A stretch of DNA of 64,000 bases from Adhaeribacter aquaticus DSM 16391. Its GTDB lineage: Bacteria; Bacteroidota; Bacteroidia; Cytophagales; Hymenobacteraceae. Numbering within the stretch: position 1 is the stretch's first letter; each line of letters opens with the position of its first letter. Positions 1-9,435 of the stretch are shown here, in pieces. A program made the position numbers and the translations under genes. Location: positions 2,104,745 to 2,168,744 of the forward strand of contig NZ_KI421517.1 of NCBI RefSeq assembly GCF_000473365.1. The letters run 5' to 3'. Under the pieces are notes generated by a model, which saw nothing but the letters and a program-made list of their open reading frames with translations, did not search any database and had not been told where the DNA came from.

Positions 1-591
1 ATAATGCTGTATGTTATAAATGTATAAATTATATAATATCCTTTAAAATAACAACCTTCATCAGCGAATACACCTTTCCAAAAAATTTATAGTTTATATA
101 TTAACTGAATATCAGCCATATTGTATAAAATACAGGGTAAAGAATACCATCTTTAGTTCTGTATCCTGCAAAATTACCTGAAATGAAGAAGATGCTCTGC
201 CGCAGTTCCTCCATCCCTCTCCTATAATGGTTAGTTTATTTGATTATACTTATGACAGCAAGAGACCCAATTGTGATAAGATCAATCTACTACAACCTAT
301 TATAGGCAACATAAAAGTATTATTTTCTAATTCTTAGAATTGTAGTTGCTAAAAACCAGCTTAAAAAGTAAAAGCCTGGCTTTTTGTTTCTCCCCACTTA
401 TTAAACATATTCCTGCAATAGGTATGTCATTTTATAAAAGTAAGGCTCTAATTTTGAATTAAATTATTAGAATTTCCCTAAATCTTTCTAACCAAAAATC
501 AGTATAATTAAAAGAATCCACCGGCCGGAAATACGGACACAAAAAACTAAATTACTACTAATTTTAAAATTAAAACATACCTGCGGCTGCC
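1..591. other. AT-rich non-coding left edge
   Basis: No convincing gene is seen. The longest start-to-stop stretches are a dozen or so codons. Around 356-395 there is a weak CCAG/CTGG arm pair followed by a T run, which could be a poor terminator for a gene left of the window, but the stem is too short to call. The bases directly before 592 are A/T-rich, as is usual for Bacteroidota leader regions. Confidence 0.5.
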
Positions 592-930
592 ATGAGTACC
601 TTTACATTTTATTTACCAGAATTAGATAATATTTACGAGCAGGAGGCTTATTATGCCTATATAAAAGATCTTGTAGAGGAATTTACCCAGGAGGAAGTTC
701 TAGATAAAAGAATCTTCCGGTTAATTTTTAAATTTGAAGGAATATTGGTAGTAGCTCAGGTTGGCGAAACATGCCCGGTTTACAAAAAACCAATATATGC
801 CATTTTTGAAACCCCACATACCTTTGTAGTGGTTTCCAAAGATAAAATTTATTGCCCTTTAGGCGTCCGCAAAGATGAGGTGCTGGAAATTATGGAATTT
901 GCTACACCTGAAACGTCCTCCACTTATTAA
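592..930 (+). CDS. hypothetical protein, 112 aa
   Basis: I do not recognise this family. The product is soluble and acidic, with no signal peptide or membrane segment. The N-terminal half is Tyr/Glu-rich and probably helical (EQEAYYAYIKDLVEEF). The second half alternates hydrophobic residues like a small beta sheet (LIFKFEGILVVAQVG, then AIFETPHTFVVVSKD). The ATG at 592 is the first start in the frame. It stands 81 bp before the zinc-ribbon gene on the same strand and may be cotranscribed with it, since the first terminator comes only after that gene. It looks like a real gene because codon use and length are coherent, but no function can be assigned. Confidence 0.55.
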   Translation: MSTFTFYLPELDNIYEQEAYYAYIKDLVEEFTQEEVLDKRIFRLIFKFEGILVVAQVGETCPVYKKPIYAIFETPHTFVVVSKDKIYCPLGVRKDEVLEIMEFATPETSSTY

Positions 931-1011
931 AAATACACACCAGTTAAAACTATTAAATACGCTACAAAATAAATACCTATTTTTGGCATCTACGTTTGCC
1001 GATATTTATTC

Positions 1012-1653
1012 ATGAACCAATATTTAAAGCCTAACGAACGCGAATTAATAAAACTTATTAAATTTTTCCAGAAGCGTGCCGACCATTTAATTAAGGAAGG
1101 AGCACTTAGTGAGGAACATCAGCAACTAGGAATTGCTTGCGAAAAATTAACTACGCAAATATTTAACCATGCCCAAGCGCGGGAGCACATAACGCAAAAG
1201 CGGGAAAAGCTTGGTTCCATTATCGTAGATAATGCCGCGTGCCCTAAATGCCACAAAAGCTCTCATATAAAATTAACGGGCACTGCTAAACACCAAAAAG
1301 GATGGAAAGCAAATAAATATAAATGCCGTCGCTGTAACATCGAGTTTATCTGGAATAAACCAAACAACCCTTGGGATATGGTTCTTTTTTTAGAACAATA
1401 TATAGGCGAAATGGAAGCTAATGTGCAGAATGAGACATTACCAGAAGAAGTTAGAAATCAATCCGGCCAGGTAATAGAACAGTTACAGGTAAGTTTAACC
1501 CAGCTAAAACCAGTACTAGAAGGCTCTGACAGTGAAATGGCTGACCTACAAGCGACCGAACTGGAAATGAGCAAAATGGTCCATCAGTTTAAAAACTACC
1601 TGCTCATTGAAAAAATCAAATTAGATACCTGGCAGGATCCAACCGAAAAATAA
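1012..1653 (+). CDS. zinc-ribbon domain protein, 213 aa
   Basis: The middle of the protein carries two CxxC knuckles, C77-P-K-C80 and C105-R-R-C108, separated by 24 residues containing Lys and Thr. This is a classic zinc-ribbon layout as found in transposase-like or transcription-factor-like nucleic-acid binding ribbons. The ribbon is flanked by long charged helices: residues 1-65 and roughly 120-205, the latter heptad-like and Leu/Glu/Gln-rich, suggesting a coiled coil and dimer. No catalytic residues are recognisable, so DNA or RNA binding is an inference from the ribbon only. It ends 17 bp before a strong terminator and may share a transcript with the small gene at 592. Confidence 0.65.
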   Translation: MNQYLKPNERELIKLIKFFQKRADHLIKEGALSEEHQQLGIACEKLTTQIFNHAQAREHITQKREKLGSIIVDNAACPKCHKSSHIKLTGTAKHQKGWKANKYKCRRCNIEFIWNKPNNPWDMVLFLEQYIGEMEANVQNETLPEEVRNQSGQVIEQLQVSLTQLKPVLEGSDSEMADLQATELEMSKMVHQFKNYLLIEKIKLDTWQDPTEK

Positions 1654-1670
1654 ACCTATTGAATTTGCAG

Positions 1671-1706
1671 AGCAGCTGTTTTAACAAGAACAGCTGCTTT
1701 TTTTTG
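1671..1706 (+). terminator. intrinsic terminator
   Basis: A perfect 10-bp inverted repeat (AGCAGCTGTT / AACAGCTGCT, loop 1681-1688) is followed directly by eight or more T. It closes the unit of the two genes to its left. The rest of the 309-bp gap up to 1963 is AT-rich and shows nothing else. Confidence 0.85.
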
Positions 1707-1962
1707 ATTTACTCCTTTCCTAACTGCATCCCCCCTACTCTCCATAAACAAAATTGTTTAACTAGCTTGAATACAACGGCTTTTTTTAAATTAATCTATA
1801 GCAGTAAAATCTAGCTTCTTATAGTATTCAGGAAGCTATACACCCATAAATTTTCCTGAAGTATGGCTAGTAATTAATAAAATAAACCAGCATATCCAAA
1901 CTGCAAACAACTTCTCCCGTTAAAAATAAAGATGTATTTTTTATATACTTAAATCTTAAGTT

Positions 1963-2844
1963 ATGAATAGAAGAGAAGATCAGAACGATTACCAAGACCG
2001 GAACAACCGGGGCGGTAACAGAGATATGGGACAAAGCAAAGATTCTATGTACAGAGGTGCCTACCGTTTTGAGGATCACCGTACGGCCCGTGACCAATAC
2101 GGCGACCGTCACGATAATCACCAGGACGACCGGGGCCAGGCAAACCAGCGGATTACACAAGGCGCCTCTAATAACTATGGCAACATGGGAAGTTACGGTG
2201 GCGCACAGGGCTATGGCTCAGCCCGGGGTGGTTACGGCCATCGGCATGAAGACAGAAGTGGCTTTGATGGCACCAGTGGCCACGGACGCGACACCATAAG
2301 AAGACCAGGCCATGAACGCCAGATTTACGGTGCTTATTGGGATAAAAACAGTTTTAGTGATAACGAAAATAGCCGTTTCGCTCAGGACCATCGCGAAAAC
2401 CGCCCTGATCCTAACCGAACCTATCGGAACGATAGAAACCGGGACGACGATAGCCGTTATGAAATATACGATGACGCCCAAAGCCATTATAATCGTGGGG
2501 AGTACGGCAATGTCAGCCAACAAAATCCATCTTTTGACTTTAATCGCAACATGGACGACCAGCCAAATGAACAACGGCATTATGGTTCTAACCAAAGACC
2601 TAAAAACCGGCAAGGCAGCGGCAACGATCAGGATCGTAACTACAGCTACGGTACCGATTATAACGAAGGCAATATGGCTGGCTCCTTAAGCTATGGCTAT
2701 GATGGCCATCGTGGCTATCCGGACGATGACCGAGATAGACGCTATGATCCACAAACCGGAAGAATCAGAAACGAGCGGGACAGACCTCGGGGTGGCTATG
2801 ACTACAATAGCCATGACCGTGACAATGATAATAACCGTTATTAA
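1963..2844 (+). CDS. intrinsically disordered Gly/Arg/Asp/Tyr/Asn-rich protein, 293 aa
   Basis: The whole protein is low in hydrophobic residues and made of irregular repeats of R, D, N, G, Y, H, Q and S, such as NRGGNRD, YGGAQGYGSARGGYG and DDDRDRRYD. No signal peptide, membrane segment or folded domain is visible. The composition (Arg and Tyr spaced by Gly/Asp/Asn) matches sticker-and-spacer proteins that form condensates with nucleic acid. Similar hydrophilic proteins in bacteria are often stress or desiccation related. Both functions are inference. The start ATG lies in a typical A/T-rich leader, and a terminator follows the stop after 20 bp, so it is a single-gene unit. The reading frame is real: it stays open for 293 codons with no stop in G/C-rich sequence, and its amino-acid composition is coherent throughout. 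Confidence 0.7.
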   Translation: MNRREDQNDYQDRNNRGGNRDMGQSKDSMYRGAYRFEDHRTARDQYGDRHDNHQDDRGQANQRITQGASNNYGNMGSYGGAQGYGSARGGYGHRHEDRSGFDGTSGHGRDTIRRPGHERQIYGAYWDKNSFSDNENSRFAQDHRENRPDPNRTYRNDRNRDDDSRYEIYDDAQSHYNRGEYGNVSQQNPSFDFNRNMDDQPNEQRHYGSNQRPKNRQGSGNDQDRNYSYGTDYNEGNMAGSLSYGYDGHRGYPDDDRDRRYDPQTGRIRNERDRPRGGYDYNSHDRDNDNNRY

Positions 2845-2864
2845 TAACAACTAGAAATTAAGCT

Positions 2865-2900
2865 AAGACCACAGTAAATAATTTATTGTGGTCTTTTTTT
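2865..2900 (+). terminator. intrinsic terminator
   Basis: A 15-bp stem with one G-T wobble (arms 2865-2879 and 2881-2895, core GACCACAGTAAA) is followed by a run of T. It ends the disordered-protein gene. The remaining gap to 3175 holds no gene that I can see. Confidence 0.85.
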
Positions 2901-3174
2901 CTTCCTTTTTAAAGCTCTCTACCAGACTAAAGAAAATTAACCAAATCTTGTTATTCTGGCACAAGGAAAATTTTTAGTTATTCTAATTGCTTACTCAATA
3001 ACTTAAAATTCTATTTGTGCTATCCATTATATTTTCCAGGTTTAAGGAATCAGAAGAGCAGGCACTAATTATATTTTCCAGTAACATCACCAGGAATTCT
3101 AAGTTAAATATAGGGAAATCTTAATCCTTTTTATCTTCAGGTCGTACTGCATCATATAAACTATTAGTAAAAAT

Positions 3175-3744
3175 ATGCAGGAAGAAAAAGAAATTTCAGG
3201 GCATAACGAAGATGATGTTTGGAGCCAGATTGAAGCAGATTTAAGCCAGCAGGAAGACTTGCTCCAGTACCGGGCTGTTATTCACCAACAGAATAAAACG
3301 ATTCATTTAGACATAGATATTGATTTAGGAGGTGGCTTTGAAGGCGGTTATGCTACTACTATTTTCAGTGCGCCTTTTACCAACCGCAGCGGATTTAGAT
3401 TTGCCGTACACGAAGAAAGCTTCTTTGATGATCTAGGGAAAATGCTGGGCATGCAGGATATATCAATAGGGTACCCACATTTTGATGATAAACTTATTAT
3501 CAAAACTAATGACGAATCAAGAGTCCGGACCCTATTTACCGATGATAACATTCGGGAGGTACTTTTAAGCTTATCGGATTTTACTTTTGAAATAGTATTA
3601 CCTGAAAATACAGGCGATGAAACGTCTGATGACTCCCGGTTAGAATTAATAATAGAAGAAGGAATTACCGATCCTGTACGTTTACGCCAGTTATACCGGA
3701 TATTTTTTAGTACCCTAACTTTAATTGAGCCATTTGGATTCTAA
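3175..3744 (+). CDS. hypothetical protein, 189 aa
   Basis: Unrecognised soluble acidic protein (many Asp and Glu), without a signal peptide. The central part (about residues 30-145) alternates hydrophobic and polar residues in beta-strand style, with a Gly-rich turn (LGGGFEGGY) and a segment reading IGYPHFDDKLIIKTND. That pattern recalls conserved small alpha/beta proteins of Bacteroidota that bind or sense something at a beta sheet, but I cannot name the family. The C-terminus is helical and hydrophobic. It is a single-gene unit with a terminator 24 bp after the stop. Confidence 0.6.
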   Translation: MQEEKEISGHNEDDVWSQIEADLSQQEDLLQYRAVIHQQNKTIHLDIDIDLGGGFEGGYATTIFSAPFTNRSGFRFAVHEESFFDDLGKMLGMQDISIGYPHFDDKLIIKTNDESRVRTLFTDDNIREVLLSLSDFTFEIVLPENTGDETSDDSRLELIIEEGITDPVRLRQLYRIFFSTLTLIEPFGF

Positions 3745-3768
3745 ACTCATTTTTAACCTAAAAAAAAA

Positions 3769-3800
3769 CAAAGGCCGGATTACTCCGGCCTTTGTTTTTA
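3769..3800 (+). terminator. intrinsic terminator
   Basis: Perfect 11-bp stem (arms 3769-3779 and 3784-3794, core AAGGCCGGA, loop TTAC), flanked by A8 on the left and T5 on the right, so it can work in both directions. It follows the gene ending at 3744. Confidence 0.9.
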
Positions 3801-3908
3801 ACTAAATTTAATAGTATTTATCTATTTTACATTAGTTACACCACAACAAATTCTAATTTTTTTAGCAATTATTTTGTTTATATTTTCTTCTTTCTCTACT
3901 TTTAAGGG

Positions 3909-4973
3909 ATGGAAGCAGCAGGTAATTATCTCAAGGGCCGGGGTGCCCAATTTAATCCAGCCAATAAATTTTTAAAAAATGAATATGTAACCGAACATAT
4001 AGAAGGCTTGGATGAACCTTTACTAAACAGCACACCAACTGAATACTTTTCCGAAAATCCTAAAAAAATAATTAATTCTGTAGACAGCCCGGACCTAGGC
4101 TTATCTTATTCTATGAACCCTTATCAGGGCTGCGAACATGGCTGCATATACTGCTATGCCCGAAACTCGCACCAATACTGGGGCTATGGTGCCGGCTTAG
4201 ATTTTGAGCGAAAAATAATTATTAAAGAAAATGCGCCTGAAGTACTAGCTCAACAGTTAGAAAATCCCAAATGGGAAGTCCGCCCGATAATGTTAGCCGG
4301 CAATACGGATTGCTACCAGCCTATTGAACAAAAAAAGGAACTTACCCGGCAGATGCTAAAAGTATTATTGCAATACCGTCACCCGGTAAGCATTATAACC
4401 AAAAATGCCCTTATTCTCCGCGACCTGGACCTCCTGAAAAAACTAAATAAATTAGATCTTGTCCACGTAAATATCAGCATTACTACCCTGGATGAAAAAT
4501 TGCGCCAGACTTTGGAGCCGCGTACAGCGTCTGCTCCAAAACGCCTGGAAGTAGTAAAAAAATTAGCAGAAGCTGGTATTCCGGTTAATGTAATGATTGC
4601 TCCTATTATTCCCGGATTGAATGATCATGAAATTCCGGCCATTATAAAGAAGGTAGCCGAGCATGGAGCCTCTTCAGCCGCCTACAATATAGTGCGCCTA
4701 AATGGAGAAGTTGGAGATATATTTACCGATTGGATTAAAAAGAATTACCCGGATCGGGCTGATAAAGTATTAAAACAGATTGCTGCCTGCCATGGAGGAG
4801 ATCTAAATGACAGCCTGTTTGGAAGACGTATGTCTGGTGAAGGTCAGTTTGCCGAAGCAATTGGTAATTTGTTCCGGATGAGCAAGCAAAGGTATTTAGG
4901 CGGGCGCAGCATAAAACCATTTAATTATGGTTTGTTTTGTACCAAGGCTGGTAAGCAGCTCCCGCTCTTTTAA
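3909..4973 (+). CDS. PA0069-family radical SAM protein (SplB-related)
   Basis: The 354-aa protein carries the radical SAM cluster motif in the form C75-x3-C79-x2-C82, inside GCEHGCIYCYAR, followed by a His-Tyr-Trp-Gly-Tyr-Gly patch that is typical of the PA0069/COG1533 group. These proteins use a 4Fe-4S cluster to cleave S-adenosylmethionine. They resemble the spore photoproduct lyase superfamily, but their substrate is not established. The strand MLAGNTDCYQP and the later PVNVMIAPIIPGLND segment are family hallmarks. Length is normal for the group. The start is the first ATG after a T-rich leader. It converges with the small membrane-protein gene at 4993, with only 19 bp between the stops. 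Confidence 0.88.
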   Translation: MEAAGNYLKGRGAQFNPANKFLKNEYVTEHIEGLDEPLLNSTPTEYFSENPKKIINSVDSPDLGLSYSMNPYQGCEHGCIYCYARNSHQYWGYGAGLDFERKIIIKENAPEVLAQQLENPKWEVRPIMLAGNTDCYQPIEQKKELTRQMLKVLLQYRHPVSIITKNALILRDLDLLKKLNKLDLVHVNISITTLDEKLRQTLEPRTASAPKRLEVVKKLAEAGIPVNVMIAPIIPGLNDHEIPAIIKKVAEHGASSAAYNIVRLNGEVGDIFTDWIKKNYPDRADKVLKQIAACHGGDLNDSLFGRRMSGEGQFAEAIGNLFRMSKQRYLGGRSIKPFNYGLFCTKAGKQLPLF

Positions 4974-4992
4974 CCTAAACAAAACCTGTTGA

Positions 4993-5244
4993 TTAGGATT
5001 CAGATGTACTGCTATGTTCTAGATATTCCCAAACCCATTCTTCGCCAGCACCCAGATAAACCGCATATGCCAGGGTAATGGTATAAACAGTTGCAATCAG
5101 AATACATAAAGGTATATTAAAAATGATAGCAAATAATGTGGTATGAACCGGATTGAATTTGTTTTTCATTTTAGTGGAGGCATATAAAAAGAACAACAAG
5201 TTAAACGCCACCGCAGCACCAATAAAGTTAATCAGATCAAGCAT
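4993..5244 (-). CDS. small integral membrane protein, 83 aa
   Basis: Two hydrophobic helices can be read: one at about residues 5-22, and a longer one at about 38-66 that may be one or two passes. A basic loop (KMKNKF) separates them, and the C-terminus is acidic (GEEWVWEYLEHSS). No family is recognised. The start ATG is the first in the frame. The gene stands alone on the minus strand, convergent with the radical SAM gene. Small two-helix proteins of this kind are often subunits or regulators of larger membrane proteins, but nothing nearby suggests a partner. Confidence 0.55.
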   Translation of the reverse strand: MLDLINFIGAAVAFNLLFFLYASTKMKNKFNPVHTTLFAIIFNIPLCILIATVYTITLAYAVYLGAGEEWVWEYLEHSSTSES

Positions 5245-5583
5245 GAGAAGTAAGGATCAGTATTTTTAAATATCAATAAACAAACCAACTACACTAGTAC
5301 AAGAGTTCCCCTTATTTTAGTATAATCTTAAGAAACTACTAGCACTTAACAAATATAATATAAAAAAGGCTTTATTTTCAAAACCCTTTATAGAAAAATC
5401 AACGTATACTATCGCCGTTAATTATAACACAATCAAATAAATAAGCTTAAAAAGAAAAAAAACTTCCGCTGATTTTTTTTTAGCCATTAAAAAAAGATGG
5501 TTTAAAGAATAACAGCATATAAGTATTGTAAAAATATAAAAGCTCCTATATATTTAGAGATCTGTGTTAACTTAAACTATTCT
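5245..5583. other. AT-rich intergenic region between divergent genes
   Basis: 339 bp separating the divergent starts at 5244 (minus) and 5584 (plus). It must hold both promoters. It is very A/T-rich with A and T runs, and no clear hairpin or coding stretch was found. Confidence 0.5.
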
Positions 5584-6906
5584 ATGATCTCTCCTCCACA
5601 AAAATTAAGATTTACCCAACTCTGGTTCCTACTCCTGCTGAGTTTACTCTTGAGCTTCAGTACCTGGGCTCAACCAACCGAAAAAATTGTTAAAGTAATT
5701 GTTGCTCCCGATCATGCCAACTGGGAGTATAAAACAGGAGAACCGGTAAAATTCACTATTTCGGTATTACAGTATGGCAATCCGGTTAAAAATGCGAAGG
5801 TCAAGTATGAAATAATGCCAGAAAAAATGGATCCGGTAAAAACGGAGACCTTAACATTTGCGTCGGGCGAGAAAACAATTGATGGCGGCACATTGAAAAC
5901 TCCTGGCTTTTTACGGTGTATTGCGACAGCCACTGTAGACGGCAAAGAATACCGGGGCTTAGCTACAGCAGGCTTTGAACCATCCAAGATCCAACCTACC
6001 ACGGATGTTCCAGCTGATTTTAAATCGTTTTGGGACAATGCCAAAGCAACAGCAGCCAAGATACCTATGGATGCCCGCATGACTTTACTGTCCGAACGGG
6101 GTACCGAAACAGTAAATGTTTACCACGTGAGTTTACAGAACTATGCTCCTAATTCACGGTTGTATGGCATCTTATGCGTGCCTAAAAAAGAAGGAAAATA
6201 TCCGGCAATATTAAAAGTGCCTGGCGCAGGTGCCCGCCCCTACAATGGCGATATAGCATCTGCCGAAAAAGGATTTATTACATTTGAAATTGGCATTCAT
6301 GGCGTACCGGTAAATCTAGATCCCAGTGTATATAGTAATTTGATGGCGGGGGCCATCAGCAATTATTGGACTCATGGCTTGGACGACAAAGACCGCTATT
6401 ACTACAAGAGGGTTTATTTAGGCTGTGTTCGGGCCAACGATTTTATTGTAGGCTTACCCCAGTTTGATGGTAAAAACCTGGCCGTAACCGGCGGCAGCCA
6501 GGGTGGTGCCTTAAGTATTGTTACAGCAGCCTTAGATCCTCGCGTAAAATATTTGGTTGCCTACTACCCTGCTCTGAGCGATTTAACTGGCTATCTGCAC
6601 AACCGCGCCGGGGGCTGGCCCCATTTGTTTGATAAAAACAATTCCAGCTTTAACGCCAAAAAAGATAAAATTGAAACATCTAAATATTACGATGTAGTAA
6701 ACTTTGCCCGTTTGGTAAAAGTACCAGGCTACTACTCCTGGGGCTTTAACGATGAAACTTGTCCGCCTACTTCCATGCATGCCGCCTATAATTTAATTAC
6801 CGCCCCGAAAGAATTATTCCTGGCCCTGGAAACCGGCCACTGGACTTACCCGGAGCAATATGAAAAAACTAACCCTTGGTTGTTTGGCAAATTACAGGGC
6901 AAATAA
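5584..6906 (+). CDS. secreted acetylxylan esterase-family protein
   Basis: The 440-aa protein starts with a signal peptide ending near WAQ-PTE (about residue 30), then a beta-rich N-terminal domain, then an alpha/beta hydrolase fold of the acetylxylan esterase (AXE1, CE7-like) family. The nucleophile is S305 in GGSQGG; D390 in FNDETCPP and H419 in ETGHW complete the triad. Family members remove acetyl groups from xylan or other acetylated sugars, here in the periplasm or outside the cell. The N-terminal extension makes it about 100 residues longer than cytosolic CE7 esterases, as is common in Bacteroidota. A hairpin terminator follows at 6994. The pectin-related enzymes at 25.9-29.8 kb suggest that plant polysaccharide esters are the substrate, which is inference. 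Confidence 0.87.
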   Translation: MISPPQKLRFTQLWFLLLLSLLLSFSTWAQPTEKIVKVIVAPDHANWEYKTGEPVKFTISVLQYGNPVKNAKVKYEIMPEKMDPVKTETLTFASGEKTIDGGTLKTPGFLRCIATATVDGKEYRGLATAGFEPSKIQPTTDVPADFKSFWDNAKATAAKIPMDARMTLLSERGTETVNVYHVSLQNYAPNSRLYGILCVPKKEGKYPAILKVPGAGARPYNGDIASAEKGFITFEIGIHGVPVNLDPSVYSNLMAGAISNYWTHGLDDKDRYYYKRVYLGCVRANDFIVGLPQFDGKNLAVTGGSQGGALSIVTAALDPRVKYLVAYYPALSDLTGYLHNRAGGWPHLFDKNNSSFNAKKDKIETSKYYDVVNFARLVKVPGYYSWGFNDETCPPTSMHAAYNLITAPKELFLALETGHWTYPEQYEKTNPWLFGKLQGK

Positions 6907-6993
6907 ACTCATCTATCATTTAAAGATTCACAAGTTGCTTATCCAGGATTACCCCAACTCCAAAGAGATAAACTAGTTAGCTTTACCTTAAAC

Positions 6994-7045
6994 AAAAAGT
7001 GTTGGTAGCCATATGTTTCTATCAAAAAGGCTACTAACACTTTTT
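6994..7045. terminator. bidirectional terminator between convergent genes
   Basis: 17-bp stem with one G-T wobble (arms 6994-7010 and 7029-7045, core AGTGTTGGTAGCC), with A-run and T-run at its ends. It serves the esterase on the plus strand and, after the tetranucleotide repeat, the serine hydrolase on the minus strand. Confidence 0.85.
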
Positions 7046-7057
7046 TATTAAATAAGC

Positions 7058-7117
<60 letters not shown>

Positions 7118-7123
7118 AGCCTA

Positions 7124-8395
7124 CTACATAGGCTTGTATTCCCCGTACACCGCATCCCGGAAGCTTTTATGAATTTTACCATAAAAAGGCATTTGTTGTA
7201 AAAACAACACCGCCGTTACTTCATTCACCGGATCCACCCAAAATAACGTACTGGCAGCTCCATCCCAGAAGAACTCACCCACAATTCCGTGATTCTCTTC
7301 TTTGGAAGCCGGATGACGAAGACGCACCGCGAAATCAATACCAAAGCCAACCTGGCCTTTGCTAGGCAACCACATGCGTTGCGTAATATCTTCTGACAAG
7401 TGATTAGTAGCCATTAACTTTACGGTTTCAGGCTTTAAAATGGTGGCTTTGCCTAATTTACCTTTATTTACCAGCATCCTAGCAAACTTCATGTAATCAT
7501 CTAACGTGGAGGTAAGACCAAAACCACCTGGCTTTAAAGGGTAATTTTTAATGTTAAAAGAAGTTTCATCATCAGAAACTCGGGTTAATACTCCGTCATC
7601 GCTTCTCCGATAGGTAACAGCCAATCTTTTCCTGTCGGTTGCCGGAAGCACATACCGGGTATTGGTCATGCCCAAGGGAGTAAAAATATTTTCTTGTAAA
7701 TACGTATCAAAAGGTTTACCCGAAAGACGCTCCACCAAATAAGCTTGCACATCAACTGACGGGCCATACGCCCATTGCTCACCTGGCTGAAACTGAAGCG
7801 GCAGGCTTGCCAACTTTTTCGCCATTTCGCTTAGCGTATTATTAGGATTCATAGCATCCTTTTCCTTAACCAACTCACTTAGTCCCGGCAAATTCAAATC
7901 AACTGCAAAGCCGGCTGTATGGCGGGTAATGTCGCGAATGGTAATTGGACGCCTGGCCGGTTCCAAAAGTATGTTTCCGGAAGCATCCACGCCCTTATAA
8001 ACTTTCATATCAGCAAACTCCGGCAAGTATTTAGCTAACGGATCATCCAACTGAAAAGCACCTTTTTCAAAAAGCTGCATCAGGGCCGTACCGGTAATTG
8101 GCTTGGTCATGGAGTAGATGCGCACCAAGGTATTCCTACCCATAGCCACTTTTGCTTCCCGGTCAGCGTAACCAAACGCATTCTGATAAACCTCTTTATT
8201 TTTCTCAAAAATCAAGGCCGATACGCCGGCTACTTTACCAGAATCCACGAAGCTTTTTAGGGTAGCATCAATTCGGGCTTTCACAGATTTATCAACTACA
8301 ACTGGAAGTTTTCTGGCTTTATTGTCTGGTCCGGGAATTTGAAAGGCCGAAGCAAATAAAAAAATTCCAAATATGGCTATGAGGTGCTTATTCAT
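7124..8395 (-). CDS. secreted serine hydrolase, beta-lactamase (class C) family
   Basis: The 423-aa protein has a signal peptide (hydrophobic residues 4-18) and a class C beta-lactamase/DD-peptidase fold. The SxxK motif is S95-M-T-K98, and Y210-G-P stands where the family has its Tyr motif. The conserved TRHTAGF and GTxxYxKPF-type segments of esterase-like members are present (ITRHTAGFAVD, LSGKPFDTYL). Such proteins act as esterases, D-amino-acid peptidases or carboxypeptidases in the periplasm; resistance to beta-lactams cannot be inferred. It is in its own unit, convergent with the esterase, with a 56-bp ACTT tract in the 3' region. Confidence 0.87.
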   Translation of the reverse strand: MNKHLIAIFGIFLFASAFQIPGPDNKARKLPVVVDKSVKARIDATLKSFVDSGKVAGVSALIFEKNKEVYQNAFGYADREAKVAMGRNTLVRIYSMTKPITGTALMQLFEKGAFQLDDPLAKYLPEFADMKVYKGVDASGNILLEPARRPITIRDITRHTAGFAVDLNLPGLSELVKEKDAMNPNNTLSEMAKKLASLPLQFQPGEQWAYGPSVDVQAYLVERLSGKPFDTYLQENIFTPLGMTNTRYVLPATDRKRLAVTYRRSDDGVLTRVSDDETSFNIKNYPLKPGGFGLTSTLDDYMKFARMLVNKGKLGKATILKPETVKLMATNHLSEDITQRMWLPSKGQVGFGIDFAVRLRHPASKEENHGIVGEFFWDGAASTLFWVDPVNEVTAVLFLQQMPFYGKIHKSFRDAVYGEYKPM

Positions 8396-8652
8396 TGGTT
8401 TTTATATTTTTATAAAAGGTACTAGTTGAATTGTGGTGGATAATTGTAAAAATAACAAAAACAGTAATTAAAATATATAGGAAAAAGTTGATTGCAAAAG
8501 TTTATGTATGTTCAAAACAAGCTTTAATACGTAATAAGATCTGTCCAGAATCAACTTATTTAATACACAAAATTCTTAGATTGGCTTTGGAAACTTTAAA
8601 TTTATTAAGAATTGGAAATTTTAATTTAACGTTTTCCCAGCCATCCAAATAG

Positions 8653-9435
8653 CTACTTCTTTAAAAAATCCAGGATGTAATTATTTATTTCTTTTCGCTG
8701 CTCAGCATTAGCGTGATCGTCCATATGATCATGAATTGTATTAGGTAATTTTACAATGGTAATCGCAAATTGCTTTTGCTCTTCGGCGGTAGGCAATACA
8801 CCCTCGTCAGCAGCCTGATCGCTGGATCGTATAGAATAAACTTCAGGATTTGTTTTGGTTATGGGAAGTGCCATTCTTCGGTTATCCAGCGTAATAATTT
8901 TTTTTACCACATTCGGGTACTTTTGCGGAAACAGAGCCACCATATCCCCTCCGTTTGAATGTCCTATCAAAGCAAGATCAGTGAAATCCAAGCCAGGTTT
9001 TAGTTTTTTAAGTTGGATTATAACAAACAAAATATTATCCACTCCTCTTTCCCAAAAAGGCCGCCGGACAACCTGAGGAATACCTGTTCGTGGCATTAAA
9101 CTGTCAGTTGGCAACTCATGCTGAATACTTGCCACAAAATATCCACTTGCAGCCAGGTTCTCCGTTAGGTAAGAATAGGCCAGATAATCACCTCCTTTGT
9201 TTTGCCCGTACCCGTGGCTGAATATTATTACTTTTTGTTTTTCTGCTTGGGGCACTACAGGAGGAGCATAAAAAGCTACCGGAATTTTACGGTTTCTGGT
9301 TAAATCAACCAATGTGAGGGTATCAACATTCACAGCATACTCCTGACCACTCTCCTCCTTAAAGCTGGTTCTTTTTCCTGGTACGCAATAAAAAGTAAGC
9401 GAAGAAATAATAGCCAGGATCAAAAGCTTTTTCAT
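8653..9435 (-). CDS. alpha/beta hydrolase, exported
   Basis: 260 aa with an N-terminal hydrophobic signal and a Cys at position 17 (LTFYC), so it may be a lipoprotein with a relaxed lipobox. The fold is chlorophyllase/dienelactone hydrolase-like: IFSHGYGQN forms the oxyanion region, and the nucleophile is S160 in GHSNGG. A His near the C-terminus (NTIHDHMDDH) completes the site. Function is an esterase or lipase of unknown substrate. The start ATG is preceded by an A/T-rich leader. It is separated from neighbours by 257 bp and 159 bp, so it is probably monocistronic. Confidence 0.82.
   Translation of the reverse strand: MKKLLILAIISSLTFYCVPGKRTSFKEESGQEYAVNVDTLTLVDLTRNRKIPVAFYAPPVVPQAEKQKVIIFSHGYGQNKGGDYLAYSYLTENLAASGYFVASIQHELPTDSLMPRTGIPQVVRRPFWERGVDNILFVIIQLKKLKPGLDFTDLALIGHSNGGDMVALFPQKYPNVVKKIITLDNRRMALPITKTNPEVYSIRSSDQAADEGVLPTAEEQKQFAITIVKLPNTIHDHMDDHANAEQRKEINNYILDFLKK

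Noticed and set aside
182-226. 14-codon frame starting MKKMLCR near the left edge
   Set aside because: Too short and not tied to any downstream gene, riboswitch or hairpin, unlike the Cys-rich frame before metY.
8431-8652. 73-aa plus-strand frame between two minus-strand genes
   Set aside because: It is A/T-rich, has odd composition without a domain, and merely fills the gap between the start at 8395 and the stop at 8653.
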